Virus record (IMG/VR): IMGVR_UViG_3300025009_000051
Span: 62,001 to 126,000 of that record
Direction: 5' to 3' (one strand)
Length of the DNA: 64,000 bases
Source of the DNA: a virus
The notes beneath the pieces are model-generated. The model searched no databases. It was not told the DNA's origin and worked only from the letters and a program-made list of their open reading frames with translations. The translations under genes were made by a program, and so were the position numbers. The first letter of the stretch is position 1; every line of letters begins with the position of its first letter. Shown in pieces: positions 33,330 to 40,822 of this stretch.

Positions 33330-34296
33330 AAGTCTTATCATAGGAATATCTGGACAAGATGGAAGTTATCTTTCAGAATATTTATTATCTCTCGATCATG
33401 AAGTGTATGGTATTGTTAGACGGCATTCAGTTGCAGAAAACCAACAATATAGATTAGAAAATATAAAAGAAAATATTCATGTGTTTTATGGAGATTTATT
33501 AGATATTTCTTCTATAGAAAAGGTATTGAGAGAAGTAATGCCAGATTTCATATTTAATTTGGGGGCAATGAGCCATGTGAAAATATCATTTGAAATACCA
33601 TTATTTACTGCGCAGACAAATGCTCTTGGAGTTTTAAGTCTGTTGGAATCTTATAGAACTATTTGCCCAAATGCTAAATTTTACCAAGCTTCAAGTAGCG
33701 AGATGTTCGGATTATCTGTAGATGAAGATATGTATCAAAGAGAAACAACTCCAATGAATCCAACTTCACCTTATGGTATTTCAAAAGTTTTTGCATATAA
33801 TATGGTAAGACATTATCGTAGAGCATATGGATTACATGCAGTAAATGGTATATTGTTTAATCATGAAAGTCCAAGAAGAGGAAGTAATTTTGTGACCAGT
33901 AAAATTATTAAAGGAGCATGTATGATAAAACTCGGAATGCAACCAAATTTAGAATTAGGAAATTTAGATTCATTTCGTGATTGGGGGCATTCATATGACT
34001 ATGTTAGGGGAATGTATAAAATCATAAATCATTCTACTCCAGACGATTTTGTAATTAGTACAATGCAAACTCATTCAGTCAGAGATTTTTGTGAAATAGC
34101 ATTTAAAAGTTTAGATTTAGATTATAAAGATTATGTTGTTCAAAATCCAAAGTATATGAGAGCTGAAGAATTACCCTATTTAAGAGGAGATTCAACAAAA
34201 GCAAGAACAGTATTAGGATGGAAGCCAGAATATACTTTTGAAACAATGATACAGGAAATGGTCAATCATTGGCTACATATTTTGCAGAAAAATTAA
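33313..34296 (+). CDS. gmd: GDP-mannose 4,6-dehydratase
   Basis: 327 residues. Extended SDR enzyme: LIIGISGQDGSYLSEYLLSL (GxxGxxG-type NAD site, about 8-27), RRHSV, FYQASSSEMFGLSVDEDMYQ (catalytic Ser-Ser-Glu region), TSPYGISKVFAYNMVRHYRR (YxxxK), NGILFNHESPRRGSNFVTSK and GNLDSFRDWGHSYDYVRGMY, all hallmarks of GMD. It converts GDP-mannose to GDP-4-keto-6-deoxymannose, the branch point to fucose, rhamnose and perosamine. Slightly shorter than cellular GMD. Last gene of the cassette. Confidence 0.95.
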   Translation: MDKKIKSLIIGISGQDGSYLSEYLLSLDHEVYGIVRRHSVAENQQYRLENIKENIHVFYGDLLDISSIEKVLREVMPDFIFNLGAMSHVKISFEIPLFTAQTNALGVLSLLESYRTICPNAKFYQASSSEMFGLSVDEDMYQRETTPMNPTSPYGISKVFAYNMVRHYRRAYGLHAVNGILFNHESPRRGSNFVTSKIIKGACMIKLGMQPNLELGNLDSFRDWGHSYDYVRGMYKIINHSTPDDFVISTMQTHSVRDFCEIAFKSLDLDYKDYVVQNPKYMRAEELPYLRGDSTKARTVLGWKPEYTFETMIQEMVNHWLHILQKN

Positions 34297-34311
34297 AGAT
34301 TTTTTAAAAAA

Positions 34312-34328
34312 TTTTATATTTATTGTAA
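34312..34328 (+). promoter_or_regulatory. Late-promoter-like motif (TTTTATATTTAT)
   Basis: TTTTATATTTATTGTAA, ending 17 nt before the start at 34346; the TTTAT core is at 34312-34323. Confidence 0.6.
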
Positions 34329-34345
34329 ATATAAACAATAATCAA

Positions 34346-34900
34346 ATGGCGTATCAACTATATTTAGATAAATCCAAACTATTCGAATGCGACATTAAAT
34401 TAAATGGCGCTTCCATAAAAAATACCACTGCAAGACTTGTATTAGAAAATTCTGATTATAATATCATGTTCTATGGTAAAGTAGATTCAGAGGGAAAATG
34501 TTCTATCCCAATCAAAAAATTAAAGACTTTAATTGAAGAAAAGGAAACAGGAAATATAAAATTAGAAGTAATTGCAGAAGAAACTTATTTCATTCCTTGG
34601 CAAGATACATTTGAAGTATTAACCAGTAAATCCGTTCAAGTAGAAATAAAAAATATTGAAAAACCAGTTGTAGAAGAAAAGAAAGTATCGGTTCAAGTAA
34701 AAGATGATTATAAAATAGATTATATAAGTTTGTTATCTGAAAAGATTACTTCTATGGGATTAAATTATAAAATGATTTCTGAGAATAAAAAACCTGTGTA
34801 TAATATCATGAAACAATATTTTGATTCGTTGAATATATCTGTTAATTTGAAAAAAGAATTCAATGAATTAATGAGAAATTTGAAAAGTCATAAAAAATAA
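34346..34900 (+). CDS. Conserved phage protein, 184 aa
   Basis: The N-terminal 105 residues are beta-rich (MAYQLYLDKSKLFECDIKLN, ARLVLENSDYNIMFYGKV, GNIKLEVIAEETYFIPWQD) and read like an Ig or decoration fold. The C-terminal helical part follows a VEEKKVSVQ linker. Monocistronic between a late-type promoter and a terminator, so probably a virion or assembly protein. Not assigned. Confidence 0.7.
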   Translation: MAYQLYLDKSKLFECDIKLNGASIKNTTARLVLENSDYNIMFYGKVDSEGKCSIPIKKLKTLIEEKETGNIKLEVIAEETYFIPWQDTFEVLTSKSVQVEIKNIEKPVVEEKKVSVQVKDDYKIDYISLLSEKITSMGLNYKMISENKKPVYNIMKQYFDSLNISVNLKKEFNELMRNLKSHKK

Positions 34901-34942
34901 GTTTGATTTTCATATATTCCCCAGAATGAGATATTTTGGGCC

Positions 34943-34964
34943 AGTCCTTTAGAAATAGAGGACT
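34943..34964 (+). terminator. Intrinsic terminator
   Basis: AGTCCT (34943-34948) pairs with AGGACT (34959-34964), followed directly by TTTTTG. It sits 43 nt after the preceding stop. The remaining 35-36 kb spacer before the lysozyme promoter shows nothing else recognisable. Confidence 0.75.
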
Positions 34965-35069
34965 TTTTGTTTTATATGTTGATCCATATAATCTGCTTCG
35001 TTTGAATTATTTTATATGTTCATACATACACTCCTTAAAAATTAATTAAAAAATAAATTAATTAATTCT

Positions 35070-35099
35070 TTGTTTATTCAAAAAAAATCACTATATTTG
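35070..35099 (+). promoter_or_regulatory. Host-type promoter (TTG-N19-TATATTTG)
   Basis: TTG 35070-35072, 19 nt, TATATTTG 35092-35099; 25 nt before the lysozyme ATG. Confidence 0.75.
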
Positions 35100-35123
35100 T
35101 TTATAAATTTTAAAAAAATAATT

Positions 35124-35705
35124 ATGAAAACACTAAAAAAGATTAAATTTATTCTTATATTTTTGTTTCTTTTTCCGCTATATATTCACCAAACTCCAGT
35201 TTTTTCTGAAAGTGTATATAAATATAATGTGCTAAAAGATCGTTTAAAATATGAGTTTATATATAACAGAATAATACAAAAAATCAAGGAACATGAGACC
35301 TTTAGTGGAGTAAGATATCATACTGGCATAGATACAGATGGTTGGACAATTGGATATGGACACAAAATAAAAGCTACAGATAATATTCCAGATACAATAT
35401 CAGAGGAATATGCAGATAGTTTATTAATAAAAGATTTTGAAGGTGCTATAAGAATGGTAAAATTTTATACTCCAATTTTAAATAAAGAAGAAAATAAATA
35501 TAAGATGTTAGCAATGAGTCATTTTGTATTTGCTAAAGGAATTGGAAATTTTAATAAGAGTAAATTGAAACAATTAGTAGAAGAGGAAAAACCAATAGAT
35601 AAAGAAATACTGAAATGGATAGTGGTTAGAAAAGATGGAGTTATTAAATATAATCAAAGAATGTTAAAGAATAGATTATTAGAAATAGAAATTTATAACT
35701 TATAG
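35124..35705 (+). CDS. T4-type lysozyme (GH24) with N-terminal signal
   Basis: 193 residues from ATG 35124; an upstream in-frame start would precede the promoter's transcription start. The N-terminal segment KKIKFILIFLFLFPLYIHQT (about 5-24) is a signal peptide or signal-anchor. The catalytic region IKEHETFSG then TGIDTDGWTIGYGHK (about 58-83) gives the Glu, Asp and Thr of GH24 muramidases. An export signal on a phage lysozyme suggests a signal-arrest-release enzyme or a role in the periplasm. It is preceded by a host-type promoter, and a second lysis enzyme (amidase) is at 55515. Confidence 0.88.
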   Translation: MKTLKKIKFILIFLFLFPLYIHQTPVFSESVYKYNVLKDRLKYEFIYNRIIQKIKEHETFSGVRYHTGIDTDGWTIGYGHKIKATDNIPDTISEEYADSLLIKDFEGAIRMVKFYTPILNKEENKYKMLAMSHFVFAKGIGNFNKSKLKQLVEEEKPIDKEILKWIVVRKDGVIKYNQRMLKNRLLEIEIYNL

Positions 35706-35737
35706 TAAAAATATTTTTTTATTTCAAAAAATCTACA

Positions 35738-35745
35738 TATATTTG
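35738..35745 (+). promoter_or_regulatory. Host-type -7 box (TATATTTG)
   Basis: TATATTTG 24 nt before ATG 35769; the upstream -33 position is TTT instead of TTG. Confidence 0.55.
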
Positions 35746-35768
35746 TATAAACTTTAAATATTAAAATT

Positions 35769-35945
35769 ATGTTTGAATATGAATTTTTCTTTAAAAGGAG
35801 TAGTTTCAAAGAAACAAATAAAGTAAAATCTGCAAAAGATTATATTGCAAGGAAAAAAGCTAAGTGTGCAAATCAAACTCATAAAGGTGTAAAAAAAGAA
35901 CATAAATTTGATTTTTTACCTGGAGGGGTATTACATTGTAATTAA
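35769..35945 (+). CDS. Small basic protein, 58 aa
   Basis: Begins MFEYEFFFKRSSFKETNKVK. It is basic in the middle (DYIARKKAKCANQTHKGVKK) and ends FLPGGVLHCN. The short length, promoter directly upstream and position at the head of the small-gene run suggest an early host-interaction protein. Not recognised. Confidence 0.55.
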   Translation: MFEYEFFFKRSSFKETNKVKSAKDYIARKKAKCANQTHKGVKKEHKFDFLPGGVLHCN

Positions 35946-35963
35946 TCATTAAAAATTAAGAAT

Positions 35964-36425
35964 ATGATACAAGTTAATAGGTATGAAGTGCAACTCGTTG
36001 AAGTGTTCAACAAAAAAGGAAATTCTCTTGGATTTTTAAACGAACATGAATTTAATGATTTAAGATGTCAAATTGCAGAACAAAATGCAATTGGATATTA
36101 TTTAATGTTCGACGGTTCAAAAATAGAAATTGAATCTAATGGAAGAATTAAAAATTGGCCATATGATTTATATAGCATTAATGAACAATTGCTTGCGAGA
36201 TTATTCAAAGCACAATTAATGAAAAAAAACATATACCCGAAAATACCAGTAGAAGAATTTTTAGAAGCGCAGAAACAGTTATTAAACATACCAAATGATA
36301 TTCAGCAAAGTAATCAATTATATTGCAGTGTGGTAGGAGCAGGATTATGTCCATATGAATATGAGAATGGCAAATGTAATTTAGAAAGTAAATGTACAAA
36401 TCAGATCACAAAAGATATAAAATAA
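35964..36425 (+). CDS. Hypothetical protein with C-terminal Cys cluster, 153 aa
   Basis: The N-terminal domain is beta-alpha (QVNRYEVQLVEVFNKKGNSL). A helical middle (FKAQLMKKNIYPKIPVEEFL) leads to a C-terminal Cys-rich end (YCSVVGAGLCPYEYENGKCN followed by LESKC), probably metal-binding. No family known to me. Part of the plus-strand early-type run. Confidence 0.6.
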   Translation: MIQVNRYEVQLVEVFNKKGNSLGFLNEHEFNDLRCQIAEQNAIGYYLMFDGSKIEIESNGRIKNWPYDLYSINEQLLARLFKAQLMKKNIYPKIPVEEFLEAQKQLLNIPNDIQQSNQLYCSVVGAGLCPYEYENGKCNLESKCTNQITKDIK

Positions 36426-36446
36426 TAAAAATAAAAAATAAATATT

Positions 36447-36695
36447 ATGGGAGTCATGTCATGTTCAAGAAAAGATTGTGGTAACATAATGTGTGATACC
36501 TATATTCAATCTATAGGTTATATCTGTTCCTATTGCATATCAGAATTTAAAGATTATTTGGAAAAAAATGAATTAAATCCAAAGACAGAAGGGCAGATAA
36601 TTAATGAATTAGAAAAGTTTATGCAAATTTCTAAAGACAATACAAGCAAAAAAGAAATGTCTGTAAATGAATTTTTTGATATCCATTCAAGATAA
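36447..36695 (+). CDS. Small zinc-ribbon-like protein, 82 aa
   Basis: MGVMSCSRKDCGNIMCDTYI then GYICSYCISEFKDYLEK: two Cys pairs (positions 6 and 11; 16, 28 and 31) that could bind zinc. The rest is an acidic helix. Likely a small regulator or adaptor, but no target can be proposed. Confidence 0.6.
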   Translation: MGVMSCSRKDCGNIMCDTYIQSIGYICSYCISEFKDYLEKNELNPKTEGQIINELEKFMQISKDNTSKKEMSVNEFFDIHSR

Positions 36696-36739
36696 AGATA
36701 TTTACAAATTAAAAAATAAAAATCAAATATAATAAAATT

Positions 36740-37153
36740 ATGAAATCACCGGAAGAAAGATTAACAAGAGGCACAAACGCTTTTATTAATTGTACAGATT
36801 ATGATGAGGCCATCAAAGCAATGAAAGAATATGCAATTGAATATCATGCTCAGCAAATAAAAGAATTGGAATATTCAATTAATGAAAATGTAATAGAATT
36901 AAATGAATTAAAAGAAGCAGTGAGAAGAAATCTCATTAAAAATGATATATCAATAGTGAATATAATTGCTGTTGGGCACAATCTCATAAGAGCATATGAA
37001 AGCAAAGATTGGAGTAGAGTTCATAAAAAAATTGTAGATTTTATTGATTCTTACAATTATTTAATAACAGAAATGAATAAAAAAGAAACTCCATTTGAAG
37101 ACAGAATATTAGAATTAGAAGCAAAAATTGAATTATTAAAAAAAATAAATTAA
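36740..37153 (+). CDS. Hypothetical coiled-coil protein, 137 aa
   Basis: Mostly helical: YHAQQIKELEYSINENVIEL and EDRILELEAKIELLKKIN are heptad-like. It begins MKSPEERLTRGTNAFINCTD. Unrecognised; one gene of a tightly spaced run (1 nt before the next start). Confidence 0.6.
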   Translation: MKSPEERLTRGTNAFINCTDYDEAIKAMKEYAIEYHAQQIKELEYSINENVIELNELKEAVRRNLIKNDISIVNIIAVGHNLIRAYESKDWSRVHKKIVDFIDSYNYLITEMNKKETPFEDRILELEAKIELLKKIN

Positions 37154-37154
37154 T

Positions 37155-37619
37155 ATGAAAATGTATTCAACAAAACAAATTCGAGAGTTTCTTGAAACTC
37201 AATTCATCTATTATTCAGAAGAATTTATTGAAGAAACCATGCAAGAAATTCAAGACAAAAAAATAGAATATTTAAAAATTCATCAAAGATGTTATTTTGT
37301 AGACGAACAAATTGAAGGTGATTTTGAGTATGTGGTATCAAATGATAGAATAAAAGAAAACACGAATACCGTTTCAGAAGGATTGAATGGAGATTGGTGT
37401 TTTAATACTATTCATAAGACAATCTTTCAAGTAGGAGATATTACTAATTATGATTGGAAGATTATTGCAACAAATAATCCAAAATTAAAGTTACCGAAAA
37501 TACCTAAGAATGTTTATGCAATATCAGAATTTTGGAAAGAAATTATAGTAGAATATGAATTTGTAGATAATGAATGGAAACCAAAAATAAATGGAGATAA
37601 TGAAATAATTTTAATTTAA
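37155..37619 (+). CDS. Hypothetical protein, 154 aa
   Basis: Begins MKMYSTKQIREFLETQFIYY; later LNGDWCFNTIHKTIFQVGD and DYDWKIIATNNPKLKLPK-like beta segments. No catalytic or membrane motif is visible. Ends in the promoter region of the lipoprotein gene. Confidence 0.6.
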   Translation: MKMYSTKQIREFLETQFIYYSEEFIEETMQEIQDKKIEYLKIHQRCYFVDEQIEGDFEYVVSNDRIKENTNTVSEGLNGDWCFNTIHKTIFQVGDITNYDWKIIATNNPKLKLPKIPKNVYAISEFWKEIIVEYEFVDNEWKPKINGDNEIILI

Positions 37620-37621
37620 AT

Positions 37622-37652
37622 TTGTTTGTTTCATTTTAATATTGTATATTTG
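37622..37652 (+). promoter_or_regulatory. Host-type promoter (TTG-N20-TATATTTG)
   Basis: TTG 37622-37624, 20 nt, TATATTTG 37645-37652; 25 nt before the lipoprotein start. Confidence 0.75.
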
Positions 37653-37677
37653 TTTATGAAATTAAAACAAAAAAGAT

Positions 37678-38016
37678 ATGAAAAAAATTAACTTATTATT
37701 CAAAATTATTTTGTGTTCAATATTGATTTTTGGTTTTGCTTCTTGTAATGAAGATGCAGGAATAACCACAAAACGATTAAATGGAGACGAACAATATTTA
37801 CCAGAAGAATTAAAAGGTTTGAAGATATATTCGGTAGCACTCGATCAAGGTGGTTATGTTAAAGTAGCTGTTCTGGATAATAAAATAAATTCAACAACTT
37901 ATCGCGTGAGGAAGGCAGATGAATCAGTAATTATATTGAATAGACAAACCAATAAATTAATTGAAGTAAAAGAAATTTTGGTAGAAAACGATAGCATTAT
38001 TGTATGTAGAAAATAA
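37678..38016 (+). CDS. Predicted lipoprotein, 112 aa
   Basis: A lipoprotein signal peptide MKKINLLFKIILCSILIFGF ends in the lipobox FASC at about residue 22. The mature part (YVKVAVLDNKINSTTYRVRK, DESVIILNRQTNKLIEVKEI) is beta-rich. Exported lipoproteins carried by phages can block superinfection or alter the envelope; no specific function is claimed. Confidence 0.78.
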   Translation: MKKINLLFKIILCSILIFGFASCNEDAGITTKRLNGDEQYLPEELKGLKIYSVALDQGGYVKVAVLDNKINSTTYRVRKADESVIILNRQTNKLIEVKEILVENDSIIVCRK

Positions 38017-38046
38017 TCTATTAGATTTAAATATAAAAAACAAGAA

Positions 38047-38721
38047 ATGAAAACAGAAAACGAAAAATGGTATTGCCCAGTATGTAAATCAGAAGTGGTT
38101 TATGAAAAGCACAGAAATTGTCAAACATTAGATGAGCACGTTTGCGATCCAAATGGAACTCCTTCATCAAAACCAACTTATCATTGTAGCAATCCAAAAT
38201 GTATTTGTAATAAGCAAAAAGTTTTTTGGGATTGGTATGGTGACATGTACGGGGGGTTTAAAATTCCAGACACTACCTTTATAAATGGTAATGATTCTCC
38301 TTTTGGTTCTCACTCAAGAAAACAAAATGTTGAAATTTACAAGAAAGGCTTACCGAGACAAAAATATTTATCTCCTTGGTGGACTCTTAAACTTTGGCAA
38401 CCAATGATTGAATATCATTATAAATCCAATACAGATGGGGAAGTATTAAAGAAATGGACAAAGATTGAATTCCTCAAAAAAACTGCTGGATTCGATAATA
38501 AATATTGTACTCATGTTTCTTTGTGGAGTCACACTTTAAATTTCTTATTGAAGAATGCAAAAAGACATTACAGAACAAACCAAATTGAAAGGCTATTCAA
38601 AAAATCAAACAATCGTGATTTTATATATAGGTTTGCAGAAAAGCTTGTTATACTTCTTTATTTACGAACTTATTTAAAGGAAGGAAAAAAATTGGATAAT
38701 AAACCAGATTTTCGTTGGTAA
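38047..38721 (+). CDS. Hypothetical protein with zinc-ribbon-like Cys motifs, 224 aa
   Basis: WYCPVCKSEVVYEKHRNCQT at the N-terminus, then HVCDPNG and YHCSNPKCICNKQKVFWDWY: several CxxC pairs. The remainder is a basic, aromatic-rich domain (SPWWTLKLWQPMIEYHYKSN, LKNAKRHYRTNQIERLFKKS). Could bind nucleic acid. Not recognised. The orphan TnpB-guide-like element starts close after its stop. Confidence 0.6.
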   Translation: MKTENEKWYCPVCKSEVVYEKHRNCQTLDEHVCDPNGTPSSKPTYHCSNPKCICNKQKVFWDWYGDMYGGFKIPDTTFINGNDSPFGSHSRKQNVEIYKKGLPRQKYLSPWWTLKLWQPMIEYHYKSNTDGEVLKKWTKIEFLKKTAGFDNKYCTHVSLWSHTLNFLLKNAKRHYRTNQIERLFKKSNNRDFIYRFAEKLVILLYLRTYLKEGKKLDNKPDFRW

Positions 38722-38767
38722 AAATAAATTTTGTAATCTTAATTTTTTTAGTTATAATTCTTGCATA

Positions 38768-38884
38768 TAAAACAAAATAGGGCCGAGTAGGTCCGAATTA
38801 ACGCCTTTGGAGAGTAACTCGTTGGAGCCTCATTGAATTAGGAAAAATGAATATAAAGAAATTTATATGAAATTTAATATTATG
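38768..38884 (+). ncRNA. Orphan TnpB guide-RNA-like element (omega RNA plus right end) without tnpB
   Basis: About 117 nt align almost without gaps to the 3' end of the intact tnpB (53108-53225), from AACAAAATAGGGCCGAGTAG to ATATGAAATTTAATATTAT. The stem GGGCC/GGTCC keeps pairing against GGGCT/GGCCC in the other copy, through changed bases. The TnpB reading frame is interrupted by TAG here, so the conservation is of RNA or DNA structure. The right-end palindrome around ATATAAAGAAATTTATAT is kept. No tnpB lies nearby. Sequence diverges after about 38884, where a guide would begin. Confidence 0.8.
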
Positions 38885-38903
38885 TTTTCGTTAAACTAAT
38901 AAA

Positions 38904-39347
38904 ATGAAACACAAAATCAATTCAGGTAAACTTCCTTTCTATATCGAATCTTTCGAAGTAGAAAAATCTTCTGTTCATATTTCATTTGAAACCTATACTT
39001 GTAAATGGTTAATAGATGGAATTAAAACAGAATATAATATCTTTGAATATCGCATTACTTCTTTATTTGATCTTACTGAAATCGAAGCAATGGATTTAGT
39101 TCAACCAATTATGATTGAGAAAGGAGAAATTATAGACGATGTGACAGGTGAACAATTAAAAGAAGATATGCTCATTGGATTTGAAAATTATATGAAAAAA
39201 CCTAAGCATGCGAATATTATGCATTTTAATTCTGCAATAGATTCTCTAAAATCTTTAATTCAATATGAATATTCAGAATATGATGATTCAAAAAATTATT
39301 TATTGATTATACCAAAACAGTTTAAAAATGGAAATTCTACCACATGA
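38904..39347 (+). CDS. Hypothetical protein, 147 aa
   Basis: Beta-rich start MKHKINSGKLPFYIESFEVE; SLFDLTEIEAMDLVQPIMIE and EDMLIGFENYMKKPKHANIM follow. Not recognised. It begins 20 nt after the orphan guide element, whose insertion may have replaced its upstream region. Confidence 0.6.
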   Translation: MKHKINSGKLPFYIESFEVEKSSVHISFETYTCKWLIDGIKTEYNIFEYRITSLFDLTEIEAMDLVQPIMIEKGEIIDDVTGEQLKEDMLIGFENYMKKPKHANIMHFNSAIDSLKSLIQYEYSEYDDSKNYLLIIPKQFKNGNSTT

Positions 39348-39366
39348 ACTCACAACGACTAAAAAA

Positions 39367-39966
39367 ATGAAGCAATCCTTTTATAAAAAATATTTAGAGT
39401 ATTCTTGGTTAGATGCTTTCTATTCTTTCTTTCGTTATGAATTAACCAATCTATTTAAAAATATTTGGTTATTCAGAAAAGATTTATGGAAATTTCGTTG
39501 GTATGATTATGGATATACTCTTAATATTCTACAGACATCTTTAGAAGCTATGGAAAAAGGAATGCATAATGGATATGAAGTACCTGAATCAAGAAATAAA
39601 AAAATTGCTAAAATGCAAAGATCAATTCAAATTTTAAATAATATTAAAACAAATAATTATTATGAATTGGCAGAAAATGAATTACATTTAAAATATACTT
39701 ATGTGCCTTTTGATTTTGAGCCATTAAAAAATAACCCAGAATATTTTAAATTAGTGTCTAAAGAATCTAAAGAAGTTAAAGAAACAAATCGTAAAATTAG
39801 TGATAGAGCGAGAGAAATAGAACAATCGGAATGGAATGAATTATGGGATATTTTTAAAGGTCGGGATATTAACGAATACATAAAATTAAGAAAAGAAAAT
39901 GAGAAAGATAATGGATTATACGATAATTGGTTTGACGGATCTGGAATGTTAGGTTGGTGGGATTAA
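39367..39966 (+). CDS. Hypothetical aromatic-rich protein, 199 aa
   Basis: Start at ATG 39367 (MKQSFYKKYLEYSWLDAFYS) avoids the overlap that an in-frame ATG at 39328 would create with the previous gene; either is possible. The N-terminal half is rich in Phe, Trp and Tyr with Lys/Arg. The C-terminus contains KGRDINEYIKLRKENEKDNG, a phrase also seen near the end of the 95-aa protein at 41615. Function unknown. Confidence 0.6.
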   Translation: MKQSFYKKYLEYSWLDAFYSFFRYELTNLFKNIWLFRKDLWKFRWYDYGYTLNILQTSLEAMEKGMHNGYEVPESRNKKIAKMQRSIQILNNIKTNNYYELAENELHLKYTYVPFDFEPLKNNPEYFKLVSKESKEVKETNRKISDRAREIEQSEWNELWDIFKGRDINEYIKLRKENEKDNGLYDNWFDGSGMLGWWD

Positions 39967-39994
39967 AAGATTTTTTACTATAAAAATAAATCAA

Positions 39995-40144
39995 ATGAAA
40001 ATAAAAATCGATAGAATATTGTGTCAATTTTATGTAATTCCTTTCGTTAAAATAACCTATGATAAATGGTTAAATGGAAATTACGAATTAATAATTGGAT
40101 GGCTGAATAGAGAGATTATAATATCTATTCAAGTAATACCGTAA
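39995..40144 (+). CDS. Small hypothetical protein, 49 aa
   Basis: Begins MKIKIDRILCQFYVIPFVKI, then TYDKWLNGNYELIIGWLNRE. It follows an A-rich leader and keeps tight spacing to the next gene. Weakly supported but consistent with the run. Confidence 0.45.
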   Translation: MKIKIDRILCQFYVIPFVKITYDKWLNGNYELIIGWLNREIIISIQVIP

Positions 40145-40153
40145 AATAAACAT

Positions 40154-40381
40154 ATGGCAAAAAATAATAAAATGAATAAAGAAATTATTTCAAAATTTAG
40201 AATTGGAAATAAAGCAAGTAAATTAAAAGGTTATAAATTTCCTTGTACCATTGTATCTGTTTTTAAAACCCTGAAAGGTGAAACAAGAGTGGTTGGCGAA
40301 ATGGATGAATATGGATTATTACATATATTCAATGAAGATCAATTAGAAAAAAATATTGATGCTGAGGAATTACCGTTTTAA
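40154..40381 (+). CDS. Small basic protein, 75 aa
   Basis: MAKNNKMNKEIISKFRIGNK, then KFPCTIVSVFKTLKGETRVV and DEYGLLHIFNEDQL. It reads as a small beta-barrel (SH3-like) with a basic start. Common as a conserved small protein of unknown function in phages. Confidence 0.6.
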   Translation: MAKNNKMNKEIISKFRIGNKASKLKGYKFPCTIVSVFKTLKGETRVVGEMDEYGLLHIFNEDQLEKNIDAEELPF

Positions 40382-40391
40382 CAAAATTAAT

Positions 40392-40616
40392 ATGAATGAA
40401 TATTTAATAAAATTATTTGTAAAACTATTAGAATTGCAAGGTTTAAATCGAATAATTAATTTTAATATAACCTCTTCTATAGAACCTACTTCAATAGATA
40501 CAAAAGGAAATGTGAATAATACAATGTATATTGATATAAAATGTCAATCAAAGCAAGATACTCAATATATAAATACTGAATTCGTTATTACTAAAAAAGG
40601 AATTGAATTTAAATAA
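40392..40616 (+). CDS. Small hypothetical protein, 74 aa
   Basis: Start at ATG 40392 (MNEYLIKLFVKLLELQGLNR) gives normal spacing after the previous stop; a start at 40356 would overlap it. Contains SSIEPTSIDTKGNVNNTMYI. Unrecognised. Confidence 0.55.
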   Translation: MNEYLIKLFVKLLELQGLNRIINFNITSSIEPTSIDTKGNVNNTMYIDIKCQSKQDTQYINTEFVITKKGIEFK

Positions 40617-40621
40617 AATAT

Positions 40622-40822
40622 ATGAATGAAGAATTAAAAACATCTGAAGAATGGCAAAAAATACATTCTCAAATTACTATATTTGATCCAGATGGATGGG
40701 ATAGACAAAATTTTCAATATTCTTGGCATGAAGAATTAATTACAGAAGCAGAGTTTCAAAAAAGAGTATTTAGCTCTACTTGTCTCGGTGCAAGCAGTTT
40801 ATTTCAAACAAAAATAAGATGA
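40622..40822 (+). CDS. Small hypothetical protein, 66 aa
   Basis: MNEELKTSEEWQKIHSQITI, then FDPDGWDRQNFQYSWHEELI and TEAEFQKRVFSSTCLGASS. The DPDGWDR...W..E.IT..EF..R phrase is a pattern I associate with short phage and bacterial proteins of unknown function. Stop overlaps the next ATG (ATGA). Confidence 0.6.
   Translation: MNEELKTSEEWQKIHSQITIFDPDGWDRQNFQYSWHEELITEAEFQKRVFSSTCLGASSLFQTKIR

Noticed and set aside
24329-34296. Host genomic island or contaminating bacterial locus
   Set aside because: Same base composition, short spacing and A-rich starts as the flanking phage genes, and flanked on both sides by phage-type genes and promoters.
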